The notes: generated by a model from the letters alone, not told the origin. Positions 47,349-56,241 are shown, counted from the stretch's first letter. The stretch is 64,000 nucleotides of DNA from Gammaproteobacteria bacterium (GCA_018661465.1 JABJIC010000015.1:1-64000), one strand, 5' to 3'. Numbers and translations are program-made.

Positions 47349-47367
47349 CTCAGAAGCTTCCACTACT

Positions 47368-47874
47368 CTACTTCTTCTTTTTCGGATAATCGAATTCAAC
47401 CAGTGTGCCACTTCCCAACTCAATGTCTGACCAGTTATCAATAGCTAACTGCATCTCTACTAATCCGCAGGTAGGTATATTCTCGATTGATTCACCCGTC
47501 ATGGCGTTCGCAAACTCGGTAATAGCAGGGTTATGGCCAACCAACATAGCAGAATTATTAGTTTCATCCACCAGGCTGGCAGCTTTTAGAAACATATTTG
47601 AGCCAGCGAAATAGAGCTCTGGATTACTACCGATCTCATCCTGGGGATAAGCTAGCTGTTCGGCCAACAATTTCGCCGTGGTCTTGGTGCGGACTGCTGG
47701 GCTACAAATTATACAATCAACGCGACTCTCAATTGCTCCCTGACGAGACATGAAGCGCTCTGCCATCACCGGCACATCGGCCAGGCCTCGATCAGACAGA
47801 GGGCGTTCGAAATCTTTAAGATCCGGGTTGTCCCAGCTGGACTTGGCGTGTCGGAGTAAGAAAAGGGTCTTCAT
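47368..47874 (-). CDS. sixA: SixA-like phosphohistidine phosphatase
   Basis: A 168-residue histidine-phosphatase superfamily protein. It begins MKTLFLLRHAKSSWDN with the RHG motif (His9), then RPLSDRGLADVPVMAERF, ICSPAVRTKTTAKLL, and NSAMLVGHNPAITEF with the second catalytic histidine. This is the SixA pattern; SixA removes phosphate from histidine in HPt or the nitrogen PTS. Its end lies 20 bases before the start of the cytochrome lipoprotein gene, so it likely belongs to the same operon. Confidence 0.88.
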   Translation of the reverse strand: MKTLFLLRHAKSSWDNPDLKDFERPLSDRGLADVPVMAERFMSRQGAIESRVDCIICSPAVRTKTTAKLLAEQLAYPQDEIGSNPELYFAGSNMFLKAASLVDETNNSAMLVGHNPAITEFANAMTGESIENIPTCGLVEMQLAIDNWSDIELGSGTLVEFDYPKKKK

Positions 47875-48132
47875 AGAAAAACGAGACTAGCACCACTTAT
47901 GAAATTTGCATCACTTACAAATAGGAACTCAGGCAGTCTAGCCCAATTCCAGTATTGCAATCTTATACTCCAAAATACTCGGCAACTCCAGCAATATCGG
48001 GCTATAGAGAAAGTATGAAAAAGCATAAATCTTGAGATTTTGACCCACCGTATCCCCATTAATTACTCATTCATCTCCAATAGTTGCCGAAAACATGTAG
48101 ATATCCTTACTTATCACATTGGAATTGTAAAA

Positions 48133-48843
48133 ATGAAATTGTATAGCAGCCTTCTTCTTCTGGTATCAGCAACAGTATTTGGCTCAACACTTAGCGCCCA
48201 GGAGAATGGAGTAACAAAAGAAATTGAGCTTGGCTCCCTGTTTACTTCAGGAAATACAGAGGAAGTATCTCTGAACTTTGCTGGAGCAATCGATATTATT
48301 GAAGACGACTGGGAATACAATTTTTCCCTTGATGGTCTCTACTCTTCTAGCGAGAGTGAGGTTAAAGGACAAAGATTATACGGAGTAGCCAGCGCGAATT
48401 ACTCCTTTACTGAAGATAGCTTTTTCCTCTCACGTCTTGCTCATGAAGACGATCGCTTCAGCGGTTACGACAGCCAGTCGGATATCACCTTTTCTTATGG
48501 TCGTGGCATGCTTCAGAATATTTCAAACATGGAGCTAACGCTTAATGCGGGTGCTGGTGTTCGTTGGTCGCGATTGAATAATTCAGATTTTGACGAGCCC
48601 ATCGTGCGTCTCGCCGGCGACTACAGATGGACGATTTCCGAGTCTGCTGTTTTCACCCAAGAGCTTTCCGCAGAGGCAGGTAGCGACTCCAATATCTACC
48701 GCTCGGAAACAGGCATAGAAACAGAAATTATGGAGAATCTGTCTCTGAGATTTTCACTGAAGATAAAGAATCAATCTGAGGTTCCTATTGGACGGGAAAA
48801 AACGGATACCGAAACAGCTGTTACTCTTGTTATGCGATTCTAG
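48133..48843 (+). CDS. DUF481 outer-membrane beta-barrel protein
   Basis: A 236-residue exported protein with a signal peptide (MKLYSSLLLLVSATVFGSTLSAQ) and the DUF481 pattern: IELGSLFTSGNTEEVSLNFAGAID, WEYNFSLDGLYSSSESEVKGQRLYG and aromatic-ended strands to the C-terminal F (LVMRF). It should form an outer-membrane barrel. E. coli YdiY is a relative of unknown role; other members are salt-induced. The start at 48133 has a modest GGAATTG site upstream; the 48040 frame adds a false extension. Confidence 0.82.
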   Translation: MKLYSSLLLLVSATVFGSTLSAQENGVTKEIELGSLFTSGNTEEVSLNFAGAIDIIEDDWEYNFSLDGLYSSSESEVKGQRLYGVASANYSFTEDSFFLSRLAHEDDRFSGYDSQSDITFSYGRGMLQNISNMELTLNAGAGVRWSRLNNSDFDEPIVRLAGDYRWTISESAVFTQELSAEAGSDSNIYRSETGIETEIMENLSLRFSLKIKNQSEVPIGREKTDTETAVTLVMRF

Positions 48844-48917
48844 AAATCTGCTTTAGTAGTAGCGCGACAAAGCCTATGCTCCGGTAAGTCGACAAACATA
48901 GAAGGTGAGCTAAAAGT

Positions 48918-50537
48918 ATGACCCCTGTTGTACGCCTGTATTGGTCGATAGCTTTACTCTTCATGCCATTGAGTTTGTTTTGGTTGCTTAGCAGCACCGA
49001 CGGCTCGGTGGCTATCCTCGACTTGCTTGATTCGCCTCTGCAATCAATCGCCTTTCTAATTCTTTTCGCCTGGACAGTAATTGGCGCCTACGAGCTGTTC
49101 TTCGGCAAAAGTAATTTGCGCCGAAATTATCCGATCCTGGCAAACCTTCGTTACGCTCTGGAATATATCCGCCCGGAAATTCAACAATATTTCATAGCAA
49201 ACAATATTGAAGAAAAGCCCTTCAGCAGAGAACGCCGAAATCTAATCTATCGACGCGCCAAAGGCGCCAACGATATGTTGCCCTTCGGTACGGAACAAGC
49301 AATTCTGGAAGACGGATATCGAAGTCTTGCTCATTCCCTGAATGTCACCAAGGTAGCCGAAGAAAACCTTCGCGTAGTTTTCGGCGGCCCGGAATGCAAA
49401 ATACCCTACAGCGCATCACGACTGAATATTTCCGCGATGAGTTTTGGCGCCCTCAGTGCTACAGCTATCGCCGCCCTCAACAGGGGAGCAGGTTTGGGGA
49501 ATTTCGCTCACAACACCGGCGAAGGCAGTATTAGCAAACAGCATCTCGAAAATGGAGGTGATATTATCTGGCAGATTGGAACCGGTTATTTTGGATGCAG
49601 AAATTCTGATGGATCCTTTTGCGACGAGTCCTTCGCCAATCGCGCCACAGATGATGTGGTGAAGATGATTGAGGTAAAACTTTCCCAAGGAGCAAAGCCT
49701 TCCCACGGCGGAGTATTACCTGGAGCGAAAGTAACTAAAGAGATCGCTGAAATACGCTTGGTGGATCTGGGCAAGACAGTATTCTCGCCTCCAACCCATC
49801 CTGAATTCGATTCCCCCATGGGTCTGCTGCAATTCGTAAAAAGATTACGGGAACTAAGCGGAGGCAAGCCGGTGGGCTTCAAACTCTGCATCGGAAGAAA
49901 GAGTGAATTCATGGCTATCGTCAAAGCCATGCTGGAATCCAAAATCCTACCCGACTTTATTACCATCGATGGCGCGGAAGGCGGTACCGGGGCAGCTCCC
50001 GTGGAGTTTTCAAATCGACTTGGCACTCCCTGCTTGGAAGCTACCTATTTCGTCAACCAGGTACTCAAAGGCGCGGGTATTCGCCAGCATATTCGACTGA
50101 TCAGTTCAGGGTATACGTCCACCGGTTTCGACATGTTGGAGAAGATAGTTCTCGGCGCGGATACAGTGAATGCAGCTCGCTCGATGATGATGGCTCTTGG
50201 CTGTATTCAAGCGAAGGCCTGTCATACCAATCACTGCCCAACTGGCATTGCGACGCAAAACCCTTCACGGGCTCGAGCCGTTAATGTAAAAGAGAAAGCT
50301 ATCAGGGTATATAATTTCCACCATGCCACCGTGGAAGCATTCCTGGAATTATGTGGAGCCATGGGATTCGACGACCCATCGAATTTTACGCCTACCGATT
50401 TATATAGTCGCTCCGATGGAACAGCGAAGAATTTTGGACAAATATACCAGGGACTAGAAGAAGGCCAGCTACTGGCAGGCTCTATTCCTGATGCCTATCA
50501 ACAAGATTGGGAAGCAGCCCGATCAGACCATTTCTAA
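48918..50537 (+). CDS. Membrane-anchored FMN-binding glutamate synthase-like protein
   Basis: A 539-residue protein with two N-terminal helices (LYWSIALLFMPLSLFWLL and SPLQSIAFLILFAWTVIGAYELFF) and a GltB2/GltS-type FMN barrel: MSFGALSATAIAALNRGA, FAHNTGEGSISKQHLENGGDIIWQIGTGYFGCRN, KLSQGAKPSHGGVLPGAKVTKEIAEIR, FITIDGAEGGTGAAP and ALGCIQAKACHTNHCPTGIATQNP (the [3Fe-4S] cysteines). It lacks the amidotransferase domain of true GOGAT, so ammonia or another donor is used, or the activity differs. AAGGTGAG precedes the ATG. Confidence 0.87.
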   Translation: MTPVVRLYWSIALLFMPLSLFWLLSSTDGSVAILDLLDSPLQSIAFLILFAWTVIGAYELFFGKSNLRRNYPILANLRYALEYIRPEIQQYFIANNIEEKPFSRERRNLIYRRAKGANDMLPFGTEQAILEDGYRSLAHSLNVTKVAEENLRVVFGGPECKIPYSASRLNISAMSFGALSATAIAALNRGAGLGNFAHNTGEGSISKQHLENGGDIIWQIGTGYFGCRNSDGSFCDESFANRATDDVVKMIEVKLSQGAKPSHGGVLPGAKVTKEIAEIRLVDLGKTVFSPPTHPEFDSPMGLLQFVKRLRELSGGKPVGFKLCIGRKSEFMAIVKAMLESKILPDFITIDGAEGGTGAAPVEFSNRLGTPCLEATYFVNQVLKGAGIRQHIRLISSGYTSTGFDMLEKIVLGADTVNAARSMMMALGCIQAKACHTNHCPTGIATQNPSRARAVNVKEKAIRVYNFHHATVEAFLELCGAMGFDDPSNFTPTDLYSRSDGTAKNFGQIYQGLEEGQLLAGSIPDAYQQDWEAARSDHF

Positions 50538-50639
50538 TCCGTTCACTCGCCGTTTCTAATCCGTTCACCCACCATTTCTAATCCGTTCCTACGCTATTTC
50601 TCCCCCGTTCCTGCGCTATTTCTCCCCCGTTCATCCGCC
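50530..50639. repeat. 22-bp tandem repeat, five copies, starting at a stop codon
   Basis: Units at 50530-50551, 50552-50573, 50574-50595, 50596-50617 and 50618-50639. The consensus starts ATTTCTAATCCGTTC; the last two units change CTAATCC to CTCCCCC. The first unit contains the TAA of the glutamate-synthase-like gene. The units carry no spacers, so this is not a CRISPR array. Confidence 0.92.
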
Positions 50640-50723
50640 ACGGTTTCTCCAATCTCTTTTTCGAATGACATAAATAGGTCTATACTCGGCTGACGTCTCT
50701 GAACTATTTATTCGTACTATTTA

Positions 50724-50772
50724 TTCTTACTACTAATTCTTACTACTAATTCTTACTACTAATTCTTACAAC
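50724..50772. repeat. 13-bp tandem repeat, about 3.8 copies
   Basis: TTCTTACTACTAA at 50724-50736, 50737-50749 and 50750-50762, then TTCTTACAAC. It ends 18 bases before the TPR gene start, in its leader. Confidence 0.9.
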
Positions 50773-50790
50773 AAGGCAGGAGAAAGATTC

Positions 50791-51339
50791 ATGCATCTAA
50801 GGCCGCTTGTTCTAATTGCCTGCACTCTGGCACCACTGTCCACCAATGCAGACCAGACTGATGTTCGCCTGGATGAATTGTTTTCGATCCTGAAGCAAAC
50901 CAATAATCCAGCAGTGATTCGAGGCACGGAGAATCGGATTTGGGAAGCCTGGCTAGAACATGACAACTCCGACGTGGAGCGCCTAATGTCCCTCGCCACC
51001 CAACGCATGAATACTCAGCGTTATCCTGAAGCTATGCTGGCTTTCAATCAGATCGTAGAAAATTTTCCTAACTATGCCGAAGCCTGGAACAAGCGTGCCA
51101 CATTGAATTACTTGTTGGGGAACACAGATGAATCCATCGCCGATATCGAAAGAACTCTTGAGTTGGAACCTAGGCACTTCGGAGCACTTTCGGGGCTGGG
51201 ATTGGTATATATTCAGCGTAAGCAGCTAAGTAAAGCGAAGGAGGCTTTTGAAGATCTCATTGAAGTTCATCCGAATAGCCCAAATGCAAAACAAAATCTC
51301 GAATTGGTTATCGAACAACTTCGATTCGGTGTTATTTAA
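50791..51339 (+). CDS. TPR-repeat protein
   Basis: A 182-residue protein with a signal peptide (LRPLVLIACTLAPLSTNA) and three TPR units: YPEAMLAFNQIVENFPNYAEAWNKRATL, NTDESIADIERTLELEPRHFGALSGLGLVY and LSKAKEAFEDLIEVHPNSPNAKQNL. TPRs mediate protein contacts; secreted ones often act in envelope assembly. AGGAGA precedes the ATG. It ends before a bidirectional terminator. No specific partner is evident. Confidence 0.86.
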   Translation: MHLRPLVLIACTLAPLSTNADQTDVRLDELFSILKQTNNPAVIRGTENRIWEAWLEHDNSDVERLMSLATQRMNTQRYPEAMLAFNQIVENFPNYAEAWNKRATLNYLLGNTDESIADIERTLELEPRHFGALSGLGLVYIQRKQLSKAKEAFEDLIEVHPNSPNAKQNLELVIEQLRFGVI

Positions 51340-51377
51340 AAGGGATATCTGATTGGAGGTATTTGAAAAATACCGAG

Positions 51378-51410
51378 CATAAAAAAAGGGCCGCTTTCGC
51401 GACCCTTTTT
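51378..51410. terminator. Bidirectional rho-independent terminator
   Basis: AAAAAAAGGG-C-CGC TTTC GCG-A-CCCTTTTT, a stem with one mismatch and A/T runs on both sides, between convergent genes ending at 51339 and 51456. Confidence 0.85.
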
Positions 51411-51455
51411 CTTTTTCGTCAGGACAAAAATCCTGAGAAAAGTTCGAATTGCAGC

Positions 51456-51818
51456 TTACTGACGTGAGCCGCTAACTCCGAATGCACCGAAGTCACTACC
51501 GAATTCGCCGTCGATTGAATCACCTTCAACCATGCCAGTGAAATCCAGAACCAGAGTCTGACCCTGAGCATCTATTTCAGCCGAGAAAGAAACTGAATTT
51601 CCATCGTACATTACGCCTGAGATAGGAGCATCGCCAAGACCGTCTGCTGACAAACCGCCAGAACCGTCTGCGTTCAGAGTTAAAGTCGCAGGAAGATTGC
51701 CTAGAGGAGTAACCATTTCAACACCCCAAACACCTACACCTGGAGGAGGTCCGCCAGCTGCACAACCTACTAATAACGATAATGATAGAACCATCAATCC
51801 GCTTAAAATTTTCTTCAT
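51456..51818 (-). CDS. Small lipoprotein, unknown family
   Basis: A 120-residue protein with a lipobox (SLLVGC, Cys19). The mature part is glycine-rich and beta-like: VGVWGVEMVTPLGNLPATLTLNADGSGGLSADGLGDAPISG, VSFSAEIDAQGQTLVLDFTGMVEGDSIDGEFGSDFG. The pattern resembles small lipocalin- or calycin-like lipoproteins, but no named family is clear. The ATG at 51818 has AGGTGGA upstream and is preferred to a GTG at 51830. It is transcribed alone. Confidence 0.72.
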   Translation of the reverse strand: MKKILSGLMVLSLSLLVGCAAGGPPPGVGVWGVEMVTPLGNLPATLTLNADGSGGLSADGLGDAPISGVMYDGNSVSFSAEIDAQGQTLVLDFTGMVEGDSIDGEFGSDFGAFGVSGSRQ

Positions 51819-52032
51819 TTTTATTTCCACCTTTGAATATGTCGAGAGCTAAATTAGTTTAACAACGGATTCCTGGTAGCTTTCGCCCCCCCAGCTCCCT
51901 CGCAGGAGATGCCTCTATTGCAAAACGGTGATGCTATTGTCCGGTTAATCCTGCCCTAGTCAACAGCAATTGCCCTGCTTTTCGGGCTATCTGACGCTAC
52001 AAGAGCCCTATTTCCGCCAATCTGCGCGGGAA

Positions 52033-53229
52033 TTACCAAGCTAAATCGAGAATTTCCAGAATCTGCTCAGAACTCTGCAATTCTCGCGGGTTTCGCAACA
52101 CCACGGGTTGACGAATTGCCCGGTCTGCAATCTCGGCAAGCTGCGACTTTGATACCCCCACATCTCTGAGGCTCGTGGGCAACCCAAGGCCAGCAATCAG
52201 ACTCCTAACCGCTGCCGATGCGGGTTCTTCAGCCATGCCCAGAGCCGCTGCAATTCCCTGTTGTTTGCCAGATTCGGTTACTGAATTCCACTCAAGCACT
52301 GCTGGCAGCATGACACAGGACGTATAGCCATGGGGAACAGAGCAGAGGCTACCCAAAATATAGCCAATACCATGGCTTGCTCCATGGGATACGGTGCCCA
52401 ATCCACAGCATGCCAGCCACACAGCTTGCTGGCTCAGACTTCGAGCGCTTAGATCTTCCGGGTCAGCCATAGTGTCAGGCAGTGACTGAGCGAATAACTT
52501 CATTGCATGGAGGAAGTGACCGTCGAGAAAGGGATGGGAATCGCTAGAGCAAAACCCTTCCACGGCATGATCGAGAGATCGAATCGCTGTGGATAACCAG
52601 AGCCACTGGGGAGTGTGAATGGAAAGTGCCGGGTCATAGATAATTGACTGTGGACAGAGATCGATTCCTCTATAGCCTTCCTTTGCCGACGTCTTGGTAT
52701 TCAACACCCCAGCATTGTTACTGAATTCGCCTCCTGACAAAGTGGTCGGCACCGCTATCTGCCGTATTTTTGACTGATCGGAAAACAAGCTGTAATCAGC
52801 ATGCTTGGGGCCGCGTGAGCCGTCAGCCAATTGCGCGTACTCGAGCAACTGATCCTCGGTATGAATATCTTGATCAATGGCCAATTGCATAGTCTTGCAG
52901 GCATCAATTATGGAGCCACCGCCTAGAGAGACCAACACATCGGCCTCTGCATGCCGGGCAGCGGCTAGCGCTTTGAAGACATCCTCTCTTGGAGTATGGG
53001 AGCCAATTCCCGTGAACAGCCCCGCGAATCTATTCCCGAGACTTTCTCTAATAGTGGCAAACTCTCCCGTGGCGGAACTGAGACTGCCGGAGGCTACGAG
53101 AAACACCCGTTGGCTGTCATTCTTCTCAACCACAGCTGCCAATGCAATGGCAACATCCTCGTTACTAATCACGCTCTCCAGTGCGGTGTAGTCAAACTGA
53201 ACAACTGTTGATTCCTGCTGCGGGGTCAT
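52033..53229 (-). CDS. Iron-containing alcohol dehydrogenase (maleylacetate reductase-like)
   Basis: A 398-residue dehydrogenase of the group III iron-dependent family. The NAD site is ADVLVSLGGGSIIDACK, then the substrate region ISVPTTLSGGEFSNNAG-like PTTLSGGEF, and the metal ligands HAVEGFCS, GTVSHGASHGIGYILG and VPHGYTSCVM. It most resembles maleylacetate reductases and group III alcohol dehydrogenases. It is divergent from the molybdenum hydroxylase genes, about 200 bases away. The substrate is unknown; aromatic degradation is possible. Confidence 0.86.
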   Translation of the reverse strand: MTPQQESTVVQFDYTALESVISNEDVAIALAAVVEKNDSQRVFLVASGSLSSATGEFATIRESLGNRFAGLFTGIGSHTPREDVFKALAAARHAEADVLVSLGGGSIIDACKTMQLAIDQDIHTEDQLLEYAQLADGSRGPKHADYSLFSDQSKIRQIAVPTTLSGGEFSNNAGVLNTKTSAKEGYRGIDLCPQSIIYDPALSIHTPQWLWLSTAIRSLDHAVEGFCSSDSHPFLDGHFLHAMKLFAQSLPDTMADPEDLSARSLSQQAVWLACCGLGTVSHGASHGIGYILGSLCSVPHGYTSCVMLPAVLEWNSVTESGKQQGIAAALGMAEEPASAAVRSLIAGLGLPTSLRDVGVSKSQLAEIADRAIRQPVVLRNPRELQSSEQILEILDLAW

Positions 53230-53340
53230 ACTCTGTCGTTCCTCAAGCCTGTCCTCAATCCATTCATAAACGCGTTTTGAATATGCGCTCTAAATACCAG
53301 TAATCAGCAACTATACCATCAGAATCAGGCATGTTTCTGT

Positions 53341-53400
53341 GCGCAATGCGCTGCTATACTGAGGAGATATGTACAGCGAATAGCATTCTCTTGAGAATGC
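53341..53400 (+). promoter_or_regulatory. Promoter region with two palindromes before the molybdenum hydroxylase
   Basis: GCGCAATGCGC (53341-53351) is a near-perfect palindrome just upstream of TATACT (53355-53360, possible -10). GCATTCTC-TT-GAGAATGC (53383-53400) is a perfect 8-bp inverted repeat lying 25 bases before the ATG. It may be an operator or an RNA hairpin. Confidence 0.5.
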
Positions 53401-53425
53401 ATTCACCTAGTGAGGGGAAAGGAAT

Positions 53426-53899
53426 ATGGCTACTTTTAAGATAAACGGGATAGAGCAGAATCTGGATGTTGAACCAGATATGCCTTTGCTCTGGGCAATC
53501 CGCGATGAGCTGGGGATGACCGGCACGAAATTTGGCTGTGGCATTGCTTCATGTGGAGCTTGCACGGTTCACGTGAATGGATCAGCAGTGCGCAGTTGTG
53601 TCACTCCGGTAAGCGCCATTGAAGGCCAAGAAATTACAACTATCGAAGGACTGGCCAGCGTAGCAGCAGGTGCCAATCCATCTGCTCCTGATCTTTCCGC
53701 TGTTCAGCAAGCCTGGATCGATCATCAGGTACCTCAATGCGGCTACTGCCAGTCAGGAATGATCATGGCTGTTTCCTCTTTTCTTGCCACCAACCCAAAC
53801 CCTACTGATGCCGAGATCGATGCCGGCATTACCAATGTTTGTCGTTGTGGCTCTTACACCAGGGTACGAAAAGCTATTCGATCCCTGGCAATAGCATAA
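53426..53899 (+). CDS. Molybdenum hydroxylase small [2Fe-2S] subunit (IorA-like)
   Basis: A 157-residue iron-sulfur subunit with two [2Fe-2S] motifs: KFGCGIASCGACTVHVNG with the plant-ferredoxin-type cysteines, then CGYCQSGMIMAVSSFL and TNVCRCGSYTRVRKAI in the C-terminal part. It resembles IorA of isoquinoline 1-oxidoreductase. The large subunit starts 9 bases after its stop; AAGGAG overlaps the TAA, so the two are coupled. There is no FAD subunit, as in the two-subunit oxidoreductases. Confidence 0.92.
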   Translation: MATFKINGIEQNLDVEPDMPLLWAIRDELGMTGTKFGCGIASCGACTVHVNGSAVRSCVTPVSAIEGQEITTIEGLASVAAGANPSAPDLSAVQQAWIDHQVPQCGYCQSGMIMAVSSFLATNPNPTDAEIDAGITNVCRCGSYTRVRKAIRSLAIA

Positions 53900-53907
53900 G
53901 GAGAGCC

Positions 53908-56127
53908 ATGATGAAAATTAACAGAAGAAAATTTCTATTAAGCTCCGCCATAGTAGGTGGTGGAGTACTGATCGCGTATTCGGCTACTCGCCCAAGCAAG
54001 CACCGTCAGGCTAACGACGAGCTAGTTGAAGGCACAGAACGTTATGTTACATCCTATCTTAGGATCGATCCGAATAACGAAGTAACTGTCTATGTTCCTC
54101 ACTCAGAAATGGGTCAGGGAATACATACTTCATTATCCATGATGGCTGCTGATGAACTCGATGCAGACTGGGAACTGGTTAATATTGAGCAGGCCCCTGC
54201 CATAGATTTATTCGCTAATAGCGACATGATCACGGGTTTCGCGGGCGAATTCGGTGTTCCTGATTTTCTTATGGGACTAGTTGCCGTTTCAGCTACCACA
54301 ATTGCCCAGATAGGAAACCTGCAGACAACTGGAGGTAGTGCCTCGATTAGATACACCGGTGAAGCTGCCATGAGAACATCTGGCGCAGCTGCCAGAGAAA
54401 TGCTTATTGAATGTGCAGCCCGACATTGGGGCGTTCCCGCTACGGAATGTACAACTGCATTGAGCCATGTACATCACAATGCCAGCGGTCGTTCTTTCGC
54501 CTATGGTGATCTGGCTAATGATGCAGCATTACTCGAGCCACCTGAGAACCCCGTACTAAAAACTCCTGATCAGTTCACTCTCATGGGCAAACCCATGTCG
54601 CGAAACGACATACCATTTAAGGTGGATGGCAGCGCGCAATACGGCTTGGATTATCACACCGAAGACATGCTTTATGCGGCCATTAAATTAGCACCGGTAT
54701 TCGGCACCAAGGTGGTATCGGTAGATGGGCGAGAGGCTCTTGTTCGACGCGGCGTGAAGAGAGTGATTGAACTTGAAGATTCAGTCGCCGTTGTAGCCGA
54801 CAGTTACTGGCGCGCCAAGGAAGCCTTAAAATTAGTGAAGGTGGAATTTGAGCCGTCCGAAAATGACAATGTTTCCAGCGCCGATATTTTCGCAGGATTC
54901 GATGCCTCTCTTGCAGATAACAATGGCAGCAAAGACTTCGAGCAAGGAGATGCAGAAGCATCATTTGAAGCAGCTGATGATGTAATCGAGGGCAATTACC
55001 GTGTGCCCTATCTTGCTCACGCTCCGATGGAGCCAATGAACTGCACGGTTCATATTCAGGGAGATAAAGCGGACCTTTGGACCAGTACTCAGGATCCACT
55101 CAGCATGAGAGGCCGAGTCGCTTCAATTGCAGGTCTCAGTGAAGAAGACGTGACCTATCATTTTAGTTATCTCGGTGGCGGCTTTGGCAGACGTCTGCCT
55201 TTTAATTGGAATGTAATCGATCACGCCACACTAATCGCCAAAGAATTCGATGTGCCGGTAAAAACTGTTCTTAGTCGTGAAGACGATATGCAGCAGGATT
55301 ATTACCGACCAGCCGTAGGTAGTAATTTCAAAGCCGCTTTCGATGCATCTGGAAATGTTCTGGCATGGCATAACCGCTATACCGGTCCCGTGCAAACTCC
55401 TGGCGCGGCACACATTCCTTACGCTATTGAAAATCAATCTATACGCACAGTAGACGGAGATACTCACGTACCTATCGCCGCATGGCGTAGCGTGGATCAT
55501 TCACAACAGACTTTCTTCACAGAATCATTCGTGGATGAAGTAGCTCACCGTTCCGGAAAGAACCCTTACCAGTTCCGCATGGATCTGCTGCAAGCACATC
55601 CACGTCACCGCAAGGTATTGGAAGTAGCAGCGGAAGCAGCGGGCTATGGGCGCAACCTTCCCGAGGGCCATGCTCTCGGTATCGCGGTAGCGGAGAGCTT
55701 CGGCAGCATCGCCGCCGAAATCGCTGAAGTATCAATAGGTGCAGATAACAAGCCGATTGTGCACAAGGTAACCTGTGCAATTGACTGTGGTTGGACTGTC
55801 AATCCGGATGCAGCCGCTGCCCAAGTTGAGAGCGGCATCATCTTTGGACTAACAGCTTCCATGTACGGTGAAATTACAATCGAGAATGGTCGCGTCGCCC
55901 AGAACAACTTTCCGGACTACGAGATGGTTCGATTGGCAACTTCTCCCGATATAGAAGTTCATTTTGTTGAGTCAGGTGAGAAACTGGGCGGACTTGGTGA
56001 ACCAGCAACTCCACCAATCGCGGCCGCGGTAAGCAATGCGATATACATTCTTACCGGACAGAGAATTCGGGAACTACCGATTAAGAATCATGACTTCTCT
56101 GAAGGTACACCAATAGCTCAGGTCTGA
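53908..56127 (+). CDS. Molybdenum hydroxylase large subunit (IorB-like)
   Basis: A 739-residue molybdopterin subunit. The ATG at 53908 (or 53911) gives INRRKFLLSSAIVGGGVLIAYS, a twin-arginine signal, so the enzyme is probably exported as a complex. Cofactor and active-site motifs include NSDMITGFAGEFG, LAHAPMEPMNCTVHI, YLGGGFGRRLPFNW and EKLGGLGEPATPPIAAAVSNAI with the catalytic Glu. The nearest families are isoquinoline 1-oxidoreductase and related aldehyde oxidoreductases. It acts with the [2Fe-2S] subunit and probably uses a cytochrome as acceptor. Confidence 0.9.
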   Translation: MMKINRRKFLLSSAIVGGGVLIAYSATRPSKHRQANDELVEGTERYVTSYLRIDPNNEVTVYVPHSEMGQGIHTSLSMMAADELDADWELVNIEQAPAIDLFANSDMITGFAGEFGVPDFLMGLVAVSATTIAQIGNLQTTGGSASIRYTGEAAMRTSGAAAREMLIECAARHWGVPATECTTALSHVHHNASGRSFAYGDLANDAALLEPPENPVLKTPDQFTLMGKPMSRNDIPFKVDGSAQYGLDYHTEDMLYAAIKLAPVFGTKVVSVDGREALVRRGVKRVIELEDSVAVVADSYWRAKEALKLVKVEFEPSENDNVSSADIFAGFDASLADNNGSKDFEQGDAEASFEAADDVIEGNYRVPYLAHAPMEPMNCTVHIQGDKADLWTSTQDPLSMRGRVASIAGLSEEDVTYHFSYLGGGFGRRLPFNWNVIDHATLIAKEFDVPVKTVLSREDDMQQDYYRPAVGSNFKAAFDASGNVLAWHNRYTGPVQTPGAAHIPYAIENQSIRTVDGDTHVPIAAWRSVDHSQQTFFTESFVDEVAHRSGKNPYQFRMDLLQAHPRHRKVLEVAAEAAGYGRNLPEGHALGIAVAESFGSIAAEIAEVSIGADNKPIVHKVTCAIDCGWTVNPDAAAAQVESGIIFGLTASMYGEITIENGRVAQNNFPDYEMVRLATSPDIEVHFVESGEKLGGLGEPATPPIAAAVSNAIYILTGQRIRELPIKNHDFSEGTPIAQV

Positions 56128-56188
56128 TCTTTTCTTTTCATAAAAGAAAACGATTACTGTCAAGGCTGTTAACAAGGATAGTGACAAG

Positions 56189-56211
56189 AAAGGGGCTTAC
56201 GCCCCTTTTTT
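56189..56211 (+). terminator. Rho-independent terminator after the molybdenum hydroxylase
   Basis: AAAGGGGC-TTAC-GCCCCTTTTTT, a strong stem with a T-run. The flanking A/T runs also allow it to serve the convergent permease gene ending at 56242. Confidence 0.92.
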
Positions 56212-56241
56212 GTGCCTGCTATTTGTGCACGCAGTTGACGG

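Noticed and set aside
50530-50639. Possible CRISPR array
   Set aside because: The copies are adjacent without unique spacers, and no cas genes are present in the window.
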